Source: Lactobacillus sp. ESL0677 (GTDB taxonomy: Bacteria > Bacillota > Bacilli > Lactobacillales > Lactobacillaceae). From it: a stretch of DNA of 64,000 nucleotides. This document shows, one piece after another, positions 1-9,377 of this stretch (the stretch's first letter is position 1; each line of letters begins with the position of its first letter). The stretch is taken from positions 62,001 through 126,000 of the forward strand of contig NZ_CP113946.1 in NCBI RefSeq assembly GCF_029392875.1, in the 5' to 3' direction. Made by a program: the position numbers and the translations under genes. Under the pieces are notes generated by a model. The model did not search any database and was not told the origin of the DNA. It was given only the letters and a program-made list of their open reading frames with translations.

Positions 1-1830
1 CATCTATTTATTTCGATTAATACGACTTTGGCAATTGTCTTTATGGCAATGATTATTGCTATGATTGAAGTTATTGGGGCGTATTTTACTAGGCAATTGG
101 AACAAAACAGTATTGAGAGTTTCCAGTCGTCAATTCAAGTACCGCCGATTGTTACTAATCAGCTGTCATTGCAATTGCTGCGCGATAATAAACGGCCAAG
201 CGCCAGCTTGAACCGGATTGTTAATGATTACAGCAATGGTACTAACACGATTAGTGAGATTATTGTGGTTGATAACAAGGACATTATTCGGGCAGTGTCA
301 AATCTGAATGACAAAAGTCGAATCGGTCAGCGGGTTAACAATCTGCTGGTTAAGCAAGTCACGTCAACAGGCCGTCAGGCAACCAAAGTAATCAATGATA
401 AAGACAATTACATGGTGCAGGTGACGCCGCTAAATGCTGGCAATGGGTCGACCAACACAGTTGGGGCAATTTATGTACGGGCGTCAATGCAGGGCGTATT
501 TAACAATTTGCGTAATATTTCCTTTATGTTCTTGGTGACATCGTTAATTGCCGCGGTGATAGGCGCGATATTGTCGTTAGTTGTTTCGCATGCGATTACC
601 AAGCCAATCGAGGAAATGCAGGGGCAGGCATTAAATATTGCCGATGGCGATTATTCCAGCCAAGTGAAGATTTATTCTAATGATGAGTTAGGACAATTAG
701 GGCAAGCCTTTAATACTTTGTCCGTGCGCATTGAACGGTCGCAGGAAGAGTCTGAGAGTGAGCAGCGACGGCTGGATAGCGTGTTGTCACATATGAGTGA
801 TGGGGTGCTAGCGACCGATCGGCATGGCAACGTTAGTGTTGTTAACCAGATGGCACTCAACTTTTTAAATAAAACTAAGGAAGCAATTATCAACAAGCCG
901 ATTGCGGAAGTTCTAGGACTAAAAGAAATCTCACAAGATTTAATGTCGAATCAAAAAGGAATTGTCATTACGCTTAACGAGGGGACGCGTGATGAAGTGA
1001 TTTTGCATGCCAGCTTTTCACTGATTAAGCGGGTAACGGGCTTTGTGTCTGGGAGTGTTTGCGTGCTGCACGATATTACCGAGCAGCAGAAGAATGAAAA
1101 TTCGCAAAAGCAGTTTGTATCTAACGTGTCGCATGAATTGCGGACACCGCTGACAAGTCTGCACGCGTATATTGAAACTCTGAATGAAGGTGCATGGAAG
1201 GATCCGAACGTGGCCCCGCAATTTTTGCAAGTAACGCAAGAAGAAACTGAACGCATGATTCGCATGATTAACGAGTTGCTTAGTCTGTCACGAATGGACC
1301 GTGGTGTGTCCAAGGTTGATGTTGAGTGGGTTAATTTTAATGATTTTGTGGCGCATATTTTGGACAGGTTTGACATAATTGTTAAAACTGATGCTAAAGA
1401 AGGCAAGAAGAAGTATATCATTAGTCGTAAATTAGGCACGCAGGCCTTGTGGGTTGAGATTGACACCGATAAGATGGCGCAGGTAATCGATAATATTATG
1501 AATAATGCGATTAAGTATTCGCCAGATGGTGGGACAATCACGGTTAAACTGCAGCAGGAACAAAATCGCTTGCTTTTAAGCATAACTGACCAAGGACTTG
1601 GGATTCCGCGCGAAGACCTTAATAAAATTTTTGACCGATTTTATCGGGTTGATAAGGCGCGCTCGCGGGCTCAAGGTGGTACAGGCTTGGGATTAGCAAT
1701 TGCTAAGGAAATTGTAACAGCCCACCGTGGTCAAATTTGGGCTAACAGCAGCGAGGGTAAGGGTTCCACCTTCTACATTGCCTTGCCGTATGAACCAATG
1801 AGCGAGGAGGATGATTGGGATGAAATTTAA
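1..1830 (+). CDS. walK: WalK (VicK) sensor histidine kinase, 5' end cut by window
   Basis: Membrane histidine kinase of the WalRK system, which adjusts cell-wall hydrolase expression. The reading frame is open from base 1, so the true start and the first transmembrane helix lie partly outside. Visible in order: end of TM1, an extracellular sensor of about 140 residues, TM2 near residue 170, HAMP (about 190-245), PAS (about 250-355), the H-box VSNVSHELRTPLTSL near residue 370, N-box DNIMNNAIKYSPDGG, and the G1/F/G2 ATP-binding boxes ending GGTGLGLAIAKEIV. It is followed with an 11-base overlap by yycH and then yycI and walJ, the standard order in Firmicutes. Identity is secure; only the N-terminus is missing. 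Confidence 0.97.
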   Translation, partial: HLFISINTTLAIVFMAMIIAMIEVIGAYFTRQLEQNSIESFQSSIQVPPIVTNQLSLQLLRDNKRPSASLNRIVNDYSNGTNTISEIIVVDNKDIIRAVSNLNDKSRIGQRVNNLLVKQVTSTGRQATKVINDKDNYMVQVTPLNAGNGSTNTVGAIYVRASMQGVFNNLRNISFMFLVTSLIAAVIGAILSLVVSHAITKPIEEMQGQALNIADGDYSSQVKIYSNDELGQLGQAFNTLSVRIERSQEESESEQRRLDSVLSHMSDGVLATDRHGNVSVVNQMALNFLNKTKEAIINKPIAEVLGLKEISQDLMSNQKGIVITLNEGTRDEVILHASFSLIKRVTGFVSGSVCVLHDITEQQKNENSQKQFVSNVSHELRTPLTSLHAYIETLNEGAWKDPNVAPQFLQVTQEETERMIRMINELLSLSRMDRGVSKVDVEWVNFNDFVAHILDRFDIIVKTDAKEGKKKYIISRKLGTQALWVEIDTDKMAQVIDNIMNNAIKYSPDGGTITVKLQQEQNRLLLSITDQGLGIPREDLNKIFDRFYRVDKARSRAQGGTGLGLAIAKEIVTAHRGQIWANSSEGKGSTFYIALPYEPMSEEDDWDEI

Positions 1831-3145
1831 GTTTAAATTTGGTGATTTCTTCTTGCTGGTCGGTACACTGCTTGTCTTTAGCTTGTCGATTGTGTTGTGG
1901 ATTTTTATCATGACCAATGATCAGTATTTTAGTCATATTAACCAAACCAGTAGCGTAGCACAGCAGTCGCGTAATCGGCTCAATAATTCGATTTATGACC
2001 TGTATATCCCGACTTGTTCTTATGGTTTTAAAAATGGGCAGCTCTACCGGTTGTATGATGCCAAGAAAAATTTGCCGCTTGAGTTTGCTAAGGAATTAAA
2101 AGGAATTAAGTTTAAAAATCTGAATGTTGTGAGCACCAGTCGCTCTAAATATGAGCGCATGCTCAACGCTCCTGACTATATTCAGCTAACTTTTCCCGAT
2201 GAGGTTAGTATCAAACTGTTTACTAAGCAAAATACGCTTGAAAATGGGAAAAAATTCCGCCGAGTTTTTATTTCTAATAGTGATAATCGGCTTTATCTAG
2301 GTAATGATGAGACAACTACTGTGTACCGGATTGATTTGGCTCGGGCAAATTTTACCAAACTGCGCAGTTATGCTAGTCATGCACACAGCATGACGCCAGT
2401 TAAGCTAGTGCGATTGAAGGATTATTATGAGGTCTTTTATACTAATGCGGAACGCTGGCGGGTGTACAGCTACCTAACTAATAATCAGACGGACTCGTAC
2501 TTTGTGTCGCGACTGCTGGGGACAACTAATGTGACGGCTCATTCAAGTAAAAAGGGCTGGATAACATATTCGCTTAATTATTACACCAAACTGCGAATCC
2601 CTAAGAGTGGCACGAAGAAGCATGACTTACTTTATACCAAATATGAAAAAAGCAAGAATTTAGCGATGCATGAGCGATTATTAGATAGTGTTGATTATGT
2701 GCACAAGCTGGGGTTGAGCGAGCAAGACTTGCGCTTCTTTGATACCAATGGCATGGCAATCAGTTATACCAATTATATTGAAGGTTTGCCTGTTTTTGCG
2801 GAACAGCATACACCGCAGATTAAGACGAGTTTTACACCAGAATCAATGCAGGTGGCGTTTAACAATATTGATTTGCAAATACCAATCCCATTTGACGGGC
2901 AAACGCGTAGTCTGCCAAGCACGGATACGGTGCTGCAGGAATTAACTAATCAGGGGCTTAAAAGAGACCAGATTCAGCGAATTATCGTTGGCTTTAGGAT
3001 GGTTAAGGATAACAGCCACGACCATCTAGCTAATTTGATTCCAACTTATTACGTTAAGGCTTATAATCGCTGGCAAAGCTTAAGTGAATGGCAAAAGCAA
3101 GACTTGACGGCTTTAAATAAGGACAACAAGGAAGGAGCGCAATAA
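1820..3145 (+). CDS. yycH: YycH, regulator of WalK
   Basis: Membrane-anchored extracellular protein that in Bacillus binds WalK together with YycI and tunes its activity. One N-terminal transmembrane segment (about residues 6-28) precedes a long extracytoplasmic part of about 410 residues, the usual size. I prefer the ATG at 1820 (MKFKFKFGDFF) over the in-frame ATG at 1811, because the ribosome site GAGGAGG at 1804-1810 directly abuts 1811 but lies nine bases before 1820. It overlaps the end of walK and ends one base before the yycI start, so the genes are co-transcribed and probably translationally coupled. Confidence 0.93.
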   Translation: MKFKFKFGDFFLLVGTLLVFSLSIVLWIFIMTNDQYFSHINQTSSVAQQSRNRLNNSIYDLYIPTCSYGFKNGQLYRLYDAKKNLPLEFAKELKGIKFKNLNVVSTSRSKYERMLNAPDYIQLTFPDEVSIKLFTKQNTLENGKKFRRVFISNSDNRLYLGNDETTTVYRIDLARANFTKLRSYASHAHSMTPVKLVRLKDYYEVFYTNAERWRVYSYLTNNQTDSYFVSRLLGTTNVTAHSSKKGWITYSLNYYTKLRIPKSGTKKHDLLYTKYEKSKNLAMHERLLDSVDYVHKLGLSEQDLRFFDTNGMAISYTNYIEGLPVFAEQHTPQIKTSFTPESMQVAFNNIDLQIPIPFDGQTRSLPSTDTVLQELTNQGLKRDQIQRIIVGFRMVKDNSHDHLANLIPTYYVKAYNRWQSLSEWQKQDLTALNKDNKEGAQ

Positions 3146-3146
3146 A

Positions 3147-3971
3147 ATGGACCGGAAACGAATTGAATGGCTATTTTTTGTTGTTTTCTTATTGATTGAC
3201 CTTTATCTTGGCATTGAAATCTGGCGCTCGCCCATTAATTTAAGCAATACTGGCGGTGCACAGTCGACCAGCATTCGCTCTGAAATGCGGGCTGATGGTA
3301 TTGACTTGCCGCTGCATATTTCACATAAACAGCGGTCGGGTTACTATCTTGCCGCAAAAAAGCGCAACTACTTGTCAGGTAAACTTTCTAGCTTGACTGA
3401 AGTTAATACTCATTTTTCAAAAAGTGACAACATCTTAACTGGAACGCCCAAAACGCAGGTGACCTTAAGCGGCAATCATCATCAAATCTTGGCGCAATTG
3501 AATAGTTTTAAGAATGATTCGGAAAACGTCCCGTTTGGTGCTAAGTTTAAGTATGAGCCCAGCATGTCGGGCTCGAATACCTACTGCTACGTTCAGAGTA
3601 CTGACTATGGCCAAGTTTATGCTAGTGATGCCCAATTGATGATTAATGTGCGTAATAATGCAATAACCAATTACACGATTTCTTATATGGGACCGATTAG
3701 CGCGGTTCGTGAGCCGCAACTAATTATTAGTGCCTGGCATGCAGTTAAGGCGATGTATACTGACCGCGAGATTGTTAATAATTCGCGTGTTATGCAAATT
3801 AAGCTAGGTTATTCCAAATTGACAGAGGTCCGTGGCAGCATAATTTTATTGCCAACATGGTTAATCTGGGTCGAAAATAAAACAACTAAAAATATTACGG
3901 TTAAACGAGTAAATGCCTTTACTGCCCAAATTTTGCAGTCAGGCAACTCTTATAGTGTCCAAAAGAATTAG
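3147..3971 (+). CDS. yycI: YycI, regulator of WalK
   Basis: Partner of YycH in controlling WalK at the membrane. A single N-terminal transmembrane helix (about residues 8-25) is followed by an extracellular domain typical of the YycI family; the length of 274 residues is normal. The start is supported by AAGGAG at 3130-3135. It lies in tight series between yycH and walJ. Sequence conservation in this family is low, so the assignment rests mainly on position, size and topology. Confidence 0.9.
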   Translation: MDRKRIEWLFFVVFLLIDLYLGIEIWRSPINLSNTGGAQSTSIRSEMRADGIDLPLHISHKQRSGYYLAAKKRNYLSGKLSSLTEVNTHFSKSDNILTGTPKTQVTLSGNHHQILAQLNSFKNDSENVPFGAKFKYEPSMSGSNTYCYVQSTDYGQVYASDAQLMINVRNNAITNYTISYMGPISAVREPQLIISAWHAVKAMYTDREIVNNSRVMQIKLGYSKLTEVRGSIILLPTWLIWVENKTTKNITVKRVNAFTAQILQSGNSYSVQKN

Positions 3972-3985
3972 AAAGGAAAAGTTAG

Positions 3986-4783
3986 GTGCGGGTTTCGATT
4001 TTAGCTAGTGGTTCAACAGGCAATACCAGTCTGATTGAGACTGAGCAACATAAGATTTTGATGGACGCGGGTTTATCGGGTGTTAAAACCAAACAGCTGC
4101 TTAGTCAGGTTGGCGTTGATATTGCGGATATTGATATGGCCTTTTTGAGTCATGACCATTCTGATCATAGCAAGGGACTAGGGGTATTGATGCGGCGCTA
4201 TCCTCGGATTGCGGCGTTTAGCAATAGTGGCACGTGGCAATATTTATGTGAAACAAATAAAATCGGCAAGCTGCCGGTGGAACAGATCAATACGATTGAG
4301 CCGGGACAAACACAAACATTTGGCGATTTGGATGTGACCGCATTTGCGACTAGTCATGATGCCGCCGAGCCGCAATATTATGTTTTTACAAGTGGTGGCA
4401 AACGAATGGTATTTTTGACAGATACAGGATATGTGTCGCAGAAAGTTGAGAGCGTGATTGCCGATGCCGATGCTTATTTAATGGAATTCAATTATGATGA
4501 CATGATGTTGCGTAATGGTCCGTATTCTTGGGGGTTGAAGCAGCGAATCTTATCAGATGAGGGTCACTTGTCTAATGAAGAAGCTGGTCAAGCCTTGCTA
4601 GATGTGGTGACGCCGCGGACGAAGCACATCTTTTTGGCTCACCGCAGTCAGCATAATAATACGGCTAAATTAGCTTATAACGCTGCTGAAAAAATGTTGA
4701 TTGCTGGGGATGCTAATCTACCTAGTGATGTTCAAATTCAGTTGACTTCACCAGAGCAGCCGACGAATTTAGTACAAATTTAA
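3986..4783 (+). CDS. walJ: WalJ/YycJ metallo-beta-lactamase-fold exonuclease
   Basis: MBL-fold hydrolase encoded with WalRK in Firmicutes; the B. subtilis homologue is a 5'-3' exonuclease linked to mismatch repair and to coordinating wall synthesis with division. The metal-binding motif FLSHDHSDHSKGL (near residues 53-65) and the later ATSHDAAEP and FLAHRSQHNN segments supply the histidines and aspartates. Length 265 is normal. The start is a GTG at 3986 behind GAAAGGAAAA. It ends the wal operon; an imperfect AT-rich inverted repeat follows at about 4794-4812, before the htrA promoter region. Confidence 0.94.
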   Translation: MRVSILASGSTGNTSLIETEQHKILMDAGLSGVKTKQLLSQVGVDIADIDMAFLSHDHSDHSKGLGVLMRRYPRIAAFSNSGTWQYLCETNKIGKLPVEQINTIEPGQTQTFGDLDVTAFATSHDAAEPQYYVFTSGGKRMVFLTDTGYVSQKVESVIADADAYLMEFNYDDMMLRNGPYSWGLKQRILSDEGHLSNEEAGQALLDVVTPRTKHIFLAHRSQHNNTAKLAYNAAEKMLIAGDANLPSDVQIQLTSPEQPTNLVQI

Positions 4784-4850
4784 TAATTTAGACGATAATT
4801 TTTCAAAAATTATTAGTATATTAGGCAATATATGTAAAGGAGATAATGAT

Positions 4851-6068
4851 ATGGAAAACGCAAATACTAATCATGGTAAAAATAAGTTTCTTGTTAAGAC
4901 AGCTGTTGTTGGTGTTGTTGCAGGACTTATTGGGGGTGGTGCTTCTTATGTTGCCTTAGACCAAATTAATAATGCTAATTTGAACAATAATCAGGCACAA
5001 ACAACAATTAGCTCTAATAGTGCTAAAACTTCTAAGAATAGTGCCAAAACTAGTGGAACGATGACTCCGGCATATAATGATGTTAAAGGTGCTGTTGTAT
5101 CCGTAATTAATATGAAGCGGCAGTCAAATAGCAGCAATAATTCTTTGTTTGATATTTTTGGCGATAACGACGATGATAGCAGCAGTAAAAAGGGTAAGCT
5201 GCAAACTTACAGTGAAGGCTCGGGGGTTATTTACATGAAGTCCGGTAATAAGGGCTATATTGTAACGAATAACCACGTGGTCTCTGGTAGTGACAAGGTG
5301 CAGGTCATGTTGTCAAACGGTAAGACGGTTAATGCACGGATTGTAGGAACAGATGCAACTACTGACTTGGCGGTTTTAGCAATTGACTCTGGATATGTTA
5401 CCCAGACAGCTGAATTTGGTGATTCTAAGACCTTACAGGCGGGTCAGACAGTGATTGCGGTTGGTTCCCCCTTAGGCAGTGAATACGCGTCAACGGTAAC
5501 TCAGGGGATTATTTCAGCTCCTGCTAGAAGTATTACAACTTCTTCTGCTAACCAGCAAACAGTTGTTCAAACTGATGCAGCAATTAATCCCGGCAATTCA
5601 GGTGGTGCCTTGGTCAATTCTGCCGGTCAAGTTATTGGGATTAACTCAATGAAGCTGGCTCAATCAAGTGATGGAACGTCAGTTGAAGGTATGGGCTTCG
5701 CCATTCCGTCTAATGAGGTTGTTACAATTGTTAACCAACTGGTAAAGAAGGGCAAAATTACGCGGCCACAGCTTGGCGTGAAGGTCATCGCACTGCAAGG
5801 CATTCCAGCTAGTTATCGAAAGCATTTGAATATTAAATCTAACTTGAAGAGTGGTATTTATATTGCTTCAGTAACCAAGAATGGATCTGCAGCTGCAGCT
5901 GGAATGAAGACGGGGGATGTTATCGTTAAAGTTGATGGTAAAACGGTAACAGACGTTGCTTCGTTACACAGTATTTTGTATGATCATAAAGTCGGTGATA
6001 CCGTCAATTTAACCGTTGATCGCAATGGTAAAACACTCAATTTACGGGTTAAGCTGCAAGCTAATTAA
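4851..6068 (+). CDS. htrA: HtrA/DegP-like membrane serine protease
   Basis: Surface quality-control protease. An N-terminal transmembrane anchor (about residues 13-36) and a Ser/Asn-rich linker precede a trypsin-like domain with the triad His142 (NNHVV), Asp172 (DATTDLAVL) and Ser250 (PGNSGGAL). A C-terminal PDZ domain follows (about 305-400). It has its own leader with AAAGGAGA at 4835-4842, so it can be transcribed apart from the wal operon, although it follows walJ closely as in most lactobacilli. All catalytic residues are intact. Confidence 0.97.
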   Translation: MENANTNHGKNKFLVKTAVVGVVAGLIGGGASYVALDQINNANLNNNQAQTTISSNSAKTSKNSAKTSGTMTPAYNDVKGAVVSVINMKRQSNSSNNSLFDIFGDNDDDSSSKKGKLQTYSEGSGVIYMKSGNKGYIVTNNHVVSGSDKVQVMLSNGKTVNARIVGTDATTDLAVLAIDSGYVTQTAEFGDSKTLQAGQTVIAVGSPLGSEYASTVTQGIISAPARSITTSSANQQTVVQTDAAINPGNSGGALVNSAGQVIGINSMKLAQSSDGTSVEGMGFAIPSNEVVTIVNQLVKKGKITRPQLGVKVIALQGIPASYRKHLNIKSNLKSGIYIASVTKNGSAAAAGMKTGDVIVKVDGKTVTDVASLHSILYDHKVGDTVNLTVDRNGKTLNLRVKLQAN

Positions 6069-6098
6069 GAAGGATAATATTCTGTAATTGAACAAGAA

Positions 6099-6143
6099 AA
6101 AAGGCTATACTAAGCGGTTTGTGCCGGCAGTATAGCTTTTTTA
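6099..6143 (+). terminator. Intrinsic terminator after htrA
   Basis: The arms AGGCTATACT and AGTATAGCTT form a stem around a 16-base loop and are followed by a T-run. It lies 30 bases past the htrA stop. Confidence 0.85.
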
Positions 6144-6227
6144 TTAATAATAATTGTGCGAAACATTTTTTTATTCGGTAATTGAGCTTGTCAAGAGAAA
6201 AATTATCTGATAATTCTTGTTGATAAT

Positions 6228-6518
6228 TGTGGAAAACTCTGTGGATTGTGCATAAAAGATGTGAGAATGCTTTTAAAAGCCTGTGGATAATCTGTTAATT
6301 GTGTTTAAATATTAGTGAAAATAGATTTACACAAACAATTGTTCAGCCCGTTATCATAGTATTTTAGACCGATTAGTTTGTGAAATTAGGCTATTAAAAG
6401 TATGTGTGTGGGTAAAGTTTAGTAAAATAGAGAAAAAAGTTTGCCAACCACAAGTTAGCTGAAAATAAATAAAATAGACCACAAAATGTAGATTTCAATT
6501 TTGCACAGGTGTGGAAAA
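6228..6518 (+). promoter_or_regulatory. Cluster of DnaA-box-like sites in the htrA-rlmH spacer
   Basis: The 490-base spacer between htrA and rlmH has no gene but repeats the DnaA nonamer. Perfect matches to TTATNCACA (read on the minus strand) lie at 6247-6255 and 6282-6290. Close variants lie at 6228-6236 and 6510-6518 (TTTTCCACA), 6240-6248 and 6407-6415. TTTTGCACA lies at 6499-6507 on the plus strand. Six of the seven share one orientation. DnaA binding is inferred from the consensus only. Confidence 0.6.
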
Positions 6519-6560
6519 AGCAAGTGGAAAGATTGGGAGTTAGGGGATAAACTAGTAATT

Positions 6561-7040
6561 ATGAATATCAAGATTGTCTGTGTGGGAAAACTAAAGGAAA
6601 AATATTTTAGGGATGCAATTGCTGAATACCAGAAGCGATTGAGTAGATTTGTCAAAGTTCAGCTTGTTCAGGTTGCTGATGAAAAGGCGCCGGAAAAATT
6701 CAGTCAGGCAGAGCAGGAACAGGTTAAGAAAATTGAGGGCCAACGGATTTTAAGTAAAATTAAAGACAAGGAATACGTTTATGTGACGGCGATTAAGGGT
6801 AAGGAACGCACAAGTGAAGAGTTTGCCAGTGAATTAGAAAATTTGGCAACCTATGGTCATTCAGATATTACCTTTGTCATTGGTGGTAGTTTGGGCACCA
6901 GCCCTGCTGTTAATCGGCGTGCAGATGATTTACTTAGTTTTGGCAAGCTGACGATGCCGCACCAATTGATGCGCGTCGTTCTCATTGAACAAATTTACCG
7001 TGGTTTTATGATTAACAGTGGTAGTCCATATCATAAGTAA
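6561..7040 (+). CDS. rlmH: RlmH, 23S rRNA pseudouridine-1915 N3-methyltransferase
   Basis: SPOUT-class methyltransferase acting on pseudouridine 1915 of 23S rRNA in the assembled ribosome. The product is 159 residues, exactly the family length, when started at the ATG at 6561 ([15 protein letters not shown]). The upstream in-frame start at 6501 would add 20 residues unlike the family. Signature pieces are the SAM-pocket FVIGGSLG and the invariant C-terminal [15 protein letters not shown] purine-rich GGGGATAA lies about ten bases before the start. Its position after htrA near the origin is conserved in lactobacilli. Confidence 0.97.
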   Translation: MNIKIVCVGKLKEKYFRDAIAEYQKRLSRFVKVQLVQVADEKAPEKFSQAEQEQVKKIEGQRILSKIKDKEYVYVTAIKGKERTSEEFASELENLATYGHSDITFVIGGSLGTSPAVNRRADDLLSFGKLTMPHQLMRVVLIEQIYRGFMINSGSPYHK

Positions 7041-7052
7041 AATGGGGATAAA

Positions 7053-7264
7053 ATGAAATTAGTTGTTTTTAATATTGGTGGTACCACTGTTAAGACGGAA
7101 TTTATGATGATAAGCACATTACTGAGCAGGCAGTTTTGCGGAATTGAGAACAGAAATTGATGGAGTTTGGAATAGCACGGATTATGCCGCAGGTGATGAC
7201 ATGTTGGTATCATAATTCAGCCAATCTTTATGGTGCTGCCTTGAATTTTATAGTTCAAATGTAA
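7053..7264 (+). pseudogene. Decayed ROK-family sugar kinase
   Basis: The first codons read MKLVVFNIGGTTVKTEF, the phosphate-binding start of ROK kinases. The frame then shifts: another frame continues DDKHITEQAVLRN and later gives RIMPQV and HNSANLYGAALNF, which resembles the normal ROK C-terminus. About 70 of some 290 codons survive, so the middle of the gene is deleted and both frameshift and stop codons interrupt the rest. It sits 12 bases after rlmH. No intact product is possible. Confidence 0.8.
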
Positions 7265-7267
7265 ATT

Positions 7268-7302
7268 AAAAAAATGTAGTCGAATTACGACTACATTTTT
7301 TT
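7268..7302. terminator. Bidirectional terminator between rlmH region and ECF genes
   Basis: A near-perfect hairpin, with arms AAAAATGTAGTCG and CGACTACATTTTT around AATTA, separates the plus-strand rlmH/ROK remnant from the converging minus-strand transporter operon. A-runs and T-runs flank it on both sides, so it can act in both directions. Confidence 0.9.
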
Positions 7303-7954
7303 ATTTCAAGATGAATAATGCTAAGTTAAGTGCAAGCAGAATAACAGCACTCCAAACCCAATCTTGTACCCGCACTGGTACGGCAATGATTACGGAACGG
7401 TGGGCGTCTTCTTGATAGCCGTGGGATTCCATTCCTTGCGCTAAATTCTCGGCAGAATTGAGTGCTACCAAAATAGCTTTAAAATATAATACTGGCGACC
7501 AAAAGCTGAGATAAACGCCGCGCATCATGCCAGCCGTCCGGATTTGCTTAACGGCTTGCTTCATGCGGGGAACAATATTAAGCGCAGCTAAAACACCATA
7601 AGCAAATTTACTTGGTAAATGAAAGTTCTGCTCAAACGAACGTGCTAATTCTTCGGCACTGGTATTAATCGTGACACAGCTGATAGTTAAAATATAAACG
7701 TAAATCCGGCTGGATAAGCCCAGAGCATTAAATAGATTAGGAGTTGGTGTGAACCATTCAAGTGTTGCAAAAATTGTAAATGCGGCAATGAATGGCACTA
7801 AAAGCAGGATTAACAAGTTCTTTAATTTAATTCGTTTAATTAGTAAATAGATAATTGCCAAGATAATGATTGCAAAATTAGTCGACAAGCTAATTTTCAA
7901 TGATATTTCAAGCGAAATAATTAAGGCTAAAATAAACTTAAAACTAGGATTCAT
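7301..7954 (-). CDS. ECF transporter transmembrane (T) component, EcfT/CbiQ family
   Basis: Energy-coupling transmembrane protein of an ECF vitamin importer. It has several hydrophobic helices, and the family's coupling-helix signature appears as TAGMMRGVYL in the C-terminal half. The length of 217 residues is somewhat short for EcfT. It is the second gene after a TPP riboswitch, behind a double-ATPase gene 9 bases upstream, so it most likely imports thiamin or a pyrimidine/thiazole precursor, as in the YkoC-YkoD system. No substrate-binding S-protein is encoded beside it. Confidence 0.85.
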   Translation of the reverse strand: MNPSFKFILALIISLEISLKISLSTNFAIIILAIIYLLIKRIKLKNLLILLLVPFIAAFTIFATLEWFTPTPNLFNALGLSSRIYVYILTISCVTINTSAEELARSFEQNFHLPSKFAYGVLAALNIVPRMKQAVKQIRTAGMMRGVYLSFWSPVLYFKAILVALNSAENLAQGMESHGYQEDAHRSVIIAVPVRVQDWVWSAVILLALNLALFILK

Positions 7955-7963
7955 GGAAATACC

Positions 7964-9319
7964 TCACTTAGTCACGTAATGCAGTTGTTTATCGGCAAAA
8001 ACGAGATGGTAATCACACCAATCAGCTAGACCGTCAAGTTCATGACTAATAATTAACAAAGTTTGTTCGCGCTTTTTTTGACTTTGCCTAAGTAGTTGCA
8101 TGACTTTTTGACTTGATACGTGATCCAAACCGCTTAGTGGCTCGTCAATCAGCAATACATCTTGATCTGCAATTAACATTAGTAAAATTTGCAGCTTCTT
8201 TTGTTGACCGCCGGAAAGAGAATACACAACTTGGTCTAAATGCTGGTTTAAATCGAGATCAGCTAAAACTTCGTTGATTTTTTCGTCAGTAAAAAAGTCA
8301 TTAGTCCGCTGTTTTTTACTCAAGTCAATTTCGTCTTGAACGGTAACACTCAAAAATTGGTCGGTTGCATTTTGAAAAATCTGAGCAACATGTAATAAGT
8401 ATTTGCGCGTTGCTTGTTGGCGCACTTCACGATTGTGGTAGGTTAGACTGCCGTTATAAGGCAGCATTTTGGTCAATGCGTTAAATAATGAAGTTTTACC
8501 AACGCCATTAGCTCCAGTAATTAGCGTGGTCTTACCCGCAATAATCTTAAGCTGGTCCTGATTCAATAAACGTCTGTTCTGCGTTAATTGTGTTTTGTTT
8601 AAGGTAAAACAAGCTGTCTCATTTTGAGGCAAAGCAAACGAATAATTATTCTTGTGCGTACTTGTCTGGAGTAGTTTGTCTTTAGCTAAGCTGTCTAATT
8701 GTTGGACATGGTGGCCTGCAAACTGAAAGAGGCAATCACAGATATTTTGGTAGCCATTTAGAATATGGTCACTTAAAATAATCGTTTTGCCTTGATCGCG
8801 CAAGTGCGCTAATTTGGTAATTAAAAATTGCCGTGCTTGCGGATCACAACTAGCGAAGGGCTCATCTAGCAAGAATAAGTCAATGTCCATTGCAATGAGA
8901 ACGGCAAGGGCCACACGTTGTTGCTCACCACCGGACATTGTATTGATCTTTTGGTCCAACAAGTTTTCAATTTGCGCAAATTTTACGCCGGCAGTCAGCC
9001 GTTTGTGATAATCTTCTTGGTTAATTTGTAAATTCTCAAGCGCAAAAATAATTTCTTCTCGTGGGGTTGCCATTGTGAATTGCTCGCTGGCATTTTGAAA
9101 CATGATGGCCGACTTTAAGCCGTTGAGGTTAAGGCTGCCGCTGACTTTACCCGCATATTTAGGATATAGTCCGGCCAGCACCTTAAGTAAAGTTGACTTA
9201 CCACAACCAGTAGGTCCAATTAACAGTGAAAATTGCCCCGTGGGAATTTCGAGATTAAGGTTATCAAGAATTTTAATATTTTGATCGTATGAAAAAGTTA
9301 AATTTTTGCTTGTAATCAT
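7964..9319 (-). CDS. Tandem ATP-binding protein of ECF transporter (YkoD-like)
   Basis: One polypeptide carries two ABC ATPase domains. The first has Walker A GPTGCGKST and signature MSGGEQQRV. The second has Walker A GANGVGKTS and signature LSGGQQKKL. Such fused pairs (YkoD/CbiO2) energise ECF importers. I start at the ATG at 9319 (MITSKNLTF); an in-frame TTG at 9331 lies upstream and neither has a strong ribosome site. The gene sits just after a TPP riboswitch with its own terminator, so expression should fall when thiamin pyrophosphate is plentiful. It is followed by the T-component gene. Confidence 0.88.
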   Translation of the reverse strand: MITSKNLTFSYDQNIKILDNLNLEIPTGQFSLLIGPTGCGKSTLLKVLAGLYPKYAGKVSGSLNLNGLKSAIMFQNASEQFTMATPREEIIFALENLQINQEDYHKRLTAGVKFAQIENLLDQKINTMSGGEQQRVALAVLIAMDIDLFLLDEPFASCDPQARQFLITKLAHLRDQGKTIILSDHILNGYQNICDCLFQFAGHHVQQLDSLAKDKLLQTSTHKNNYSFALPQNETACFTLNKTQLTQNRRLLNQDQLKIIAGKTTLITGANGVGKTSLFNALTKMLPYNGSLTYHNREVRQQATRKYLLHVAQIFQNATDQFLSVTVQDEIDLSKKQRTNDFFTDEKINEVLADLDLNQHLDQVVYSLSGGQQKKLQILLMLIADQDVLLIDEPLSGLDHVSSQKVMQLLRQSQKKREQTLLIISHELDGLADWCDYHLVFADKQLHYVTK

Positions 9320-9334
9320 TATTTTTACCAACTA

Positions 9335-9367
9335 AAAAAGTCGCTAGGACAAGCTGCACTAACGACG
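9335..9367 (-). terminator. Riboswitch expression-platform terminator
   Basis: On the minus strand GTCGTTAG pairs with CTAGCGAC (one wobble), and a T-run follows immediately. This hairpin lies between the TPP aptamer and the ATPase start, so it is the likely premature terminator formed when TPP is bound. Confidence 0.8.
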
Positions 9368-9377
9368 TAAAAGTTCA

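Noticed and set aside
951..1583. 210-codon open frame on the minus strand inside walK
   Set aside because: It lies fully antisense to a clear histidine kinase, has Ser/Cys-rich low-complexity translation and no ribosome site.
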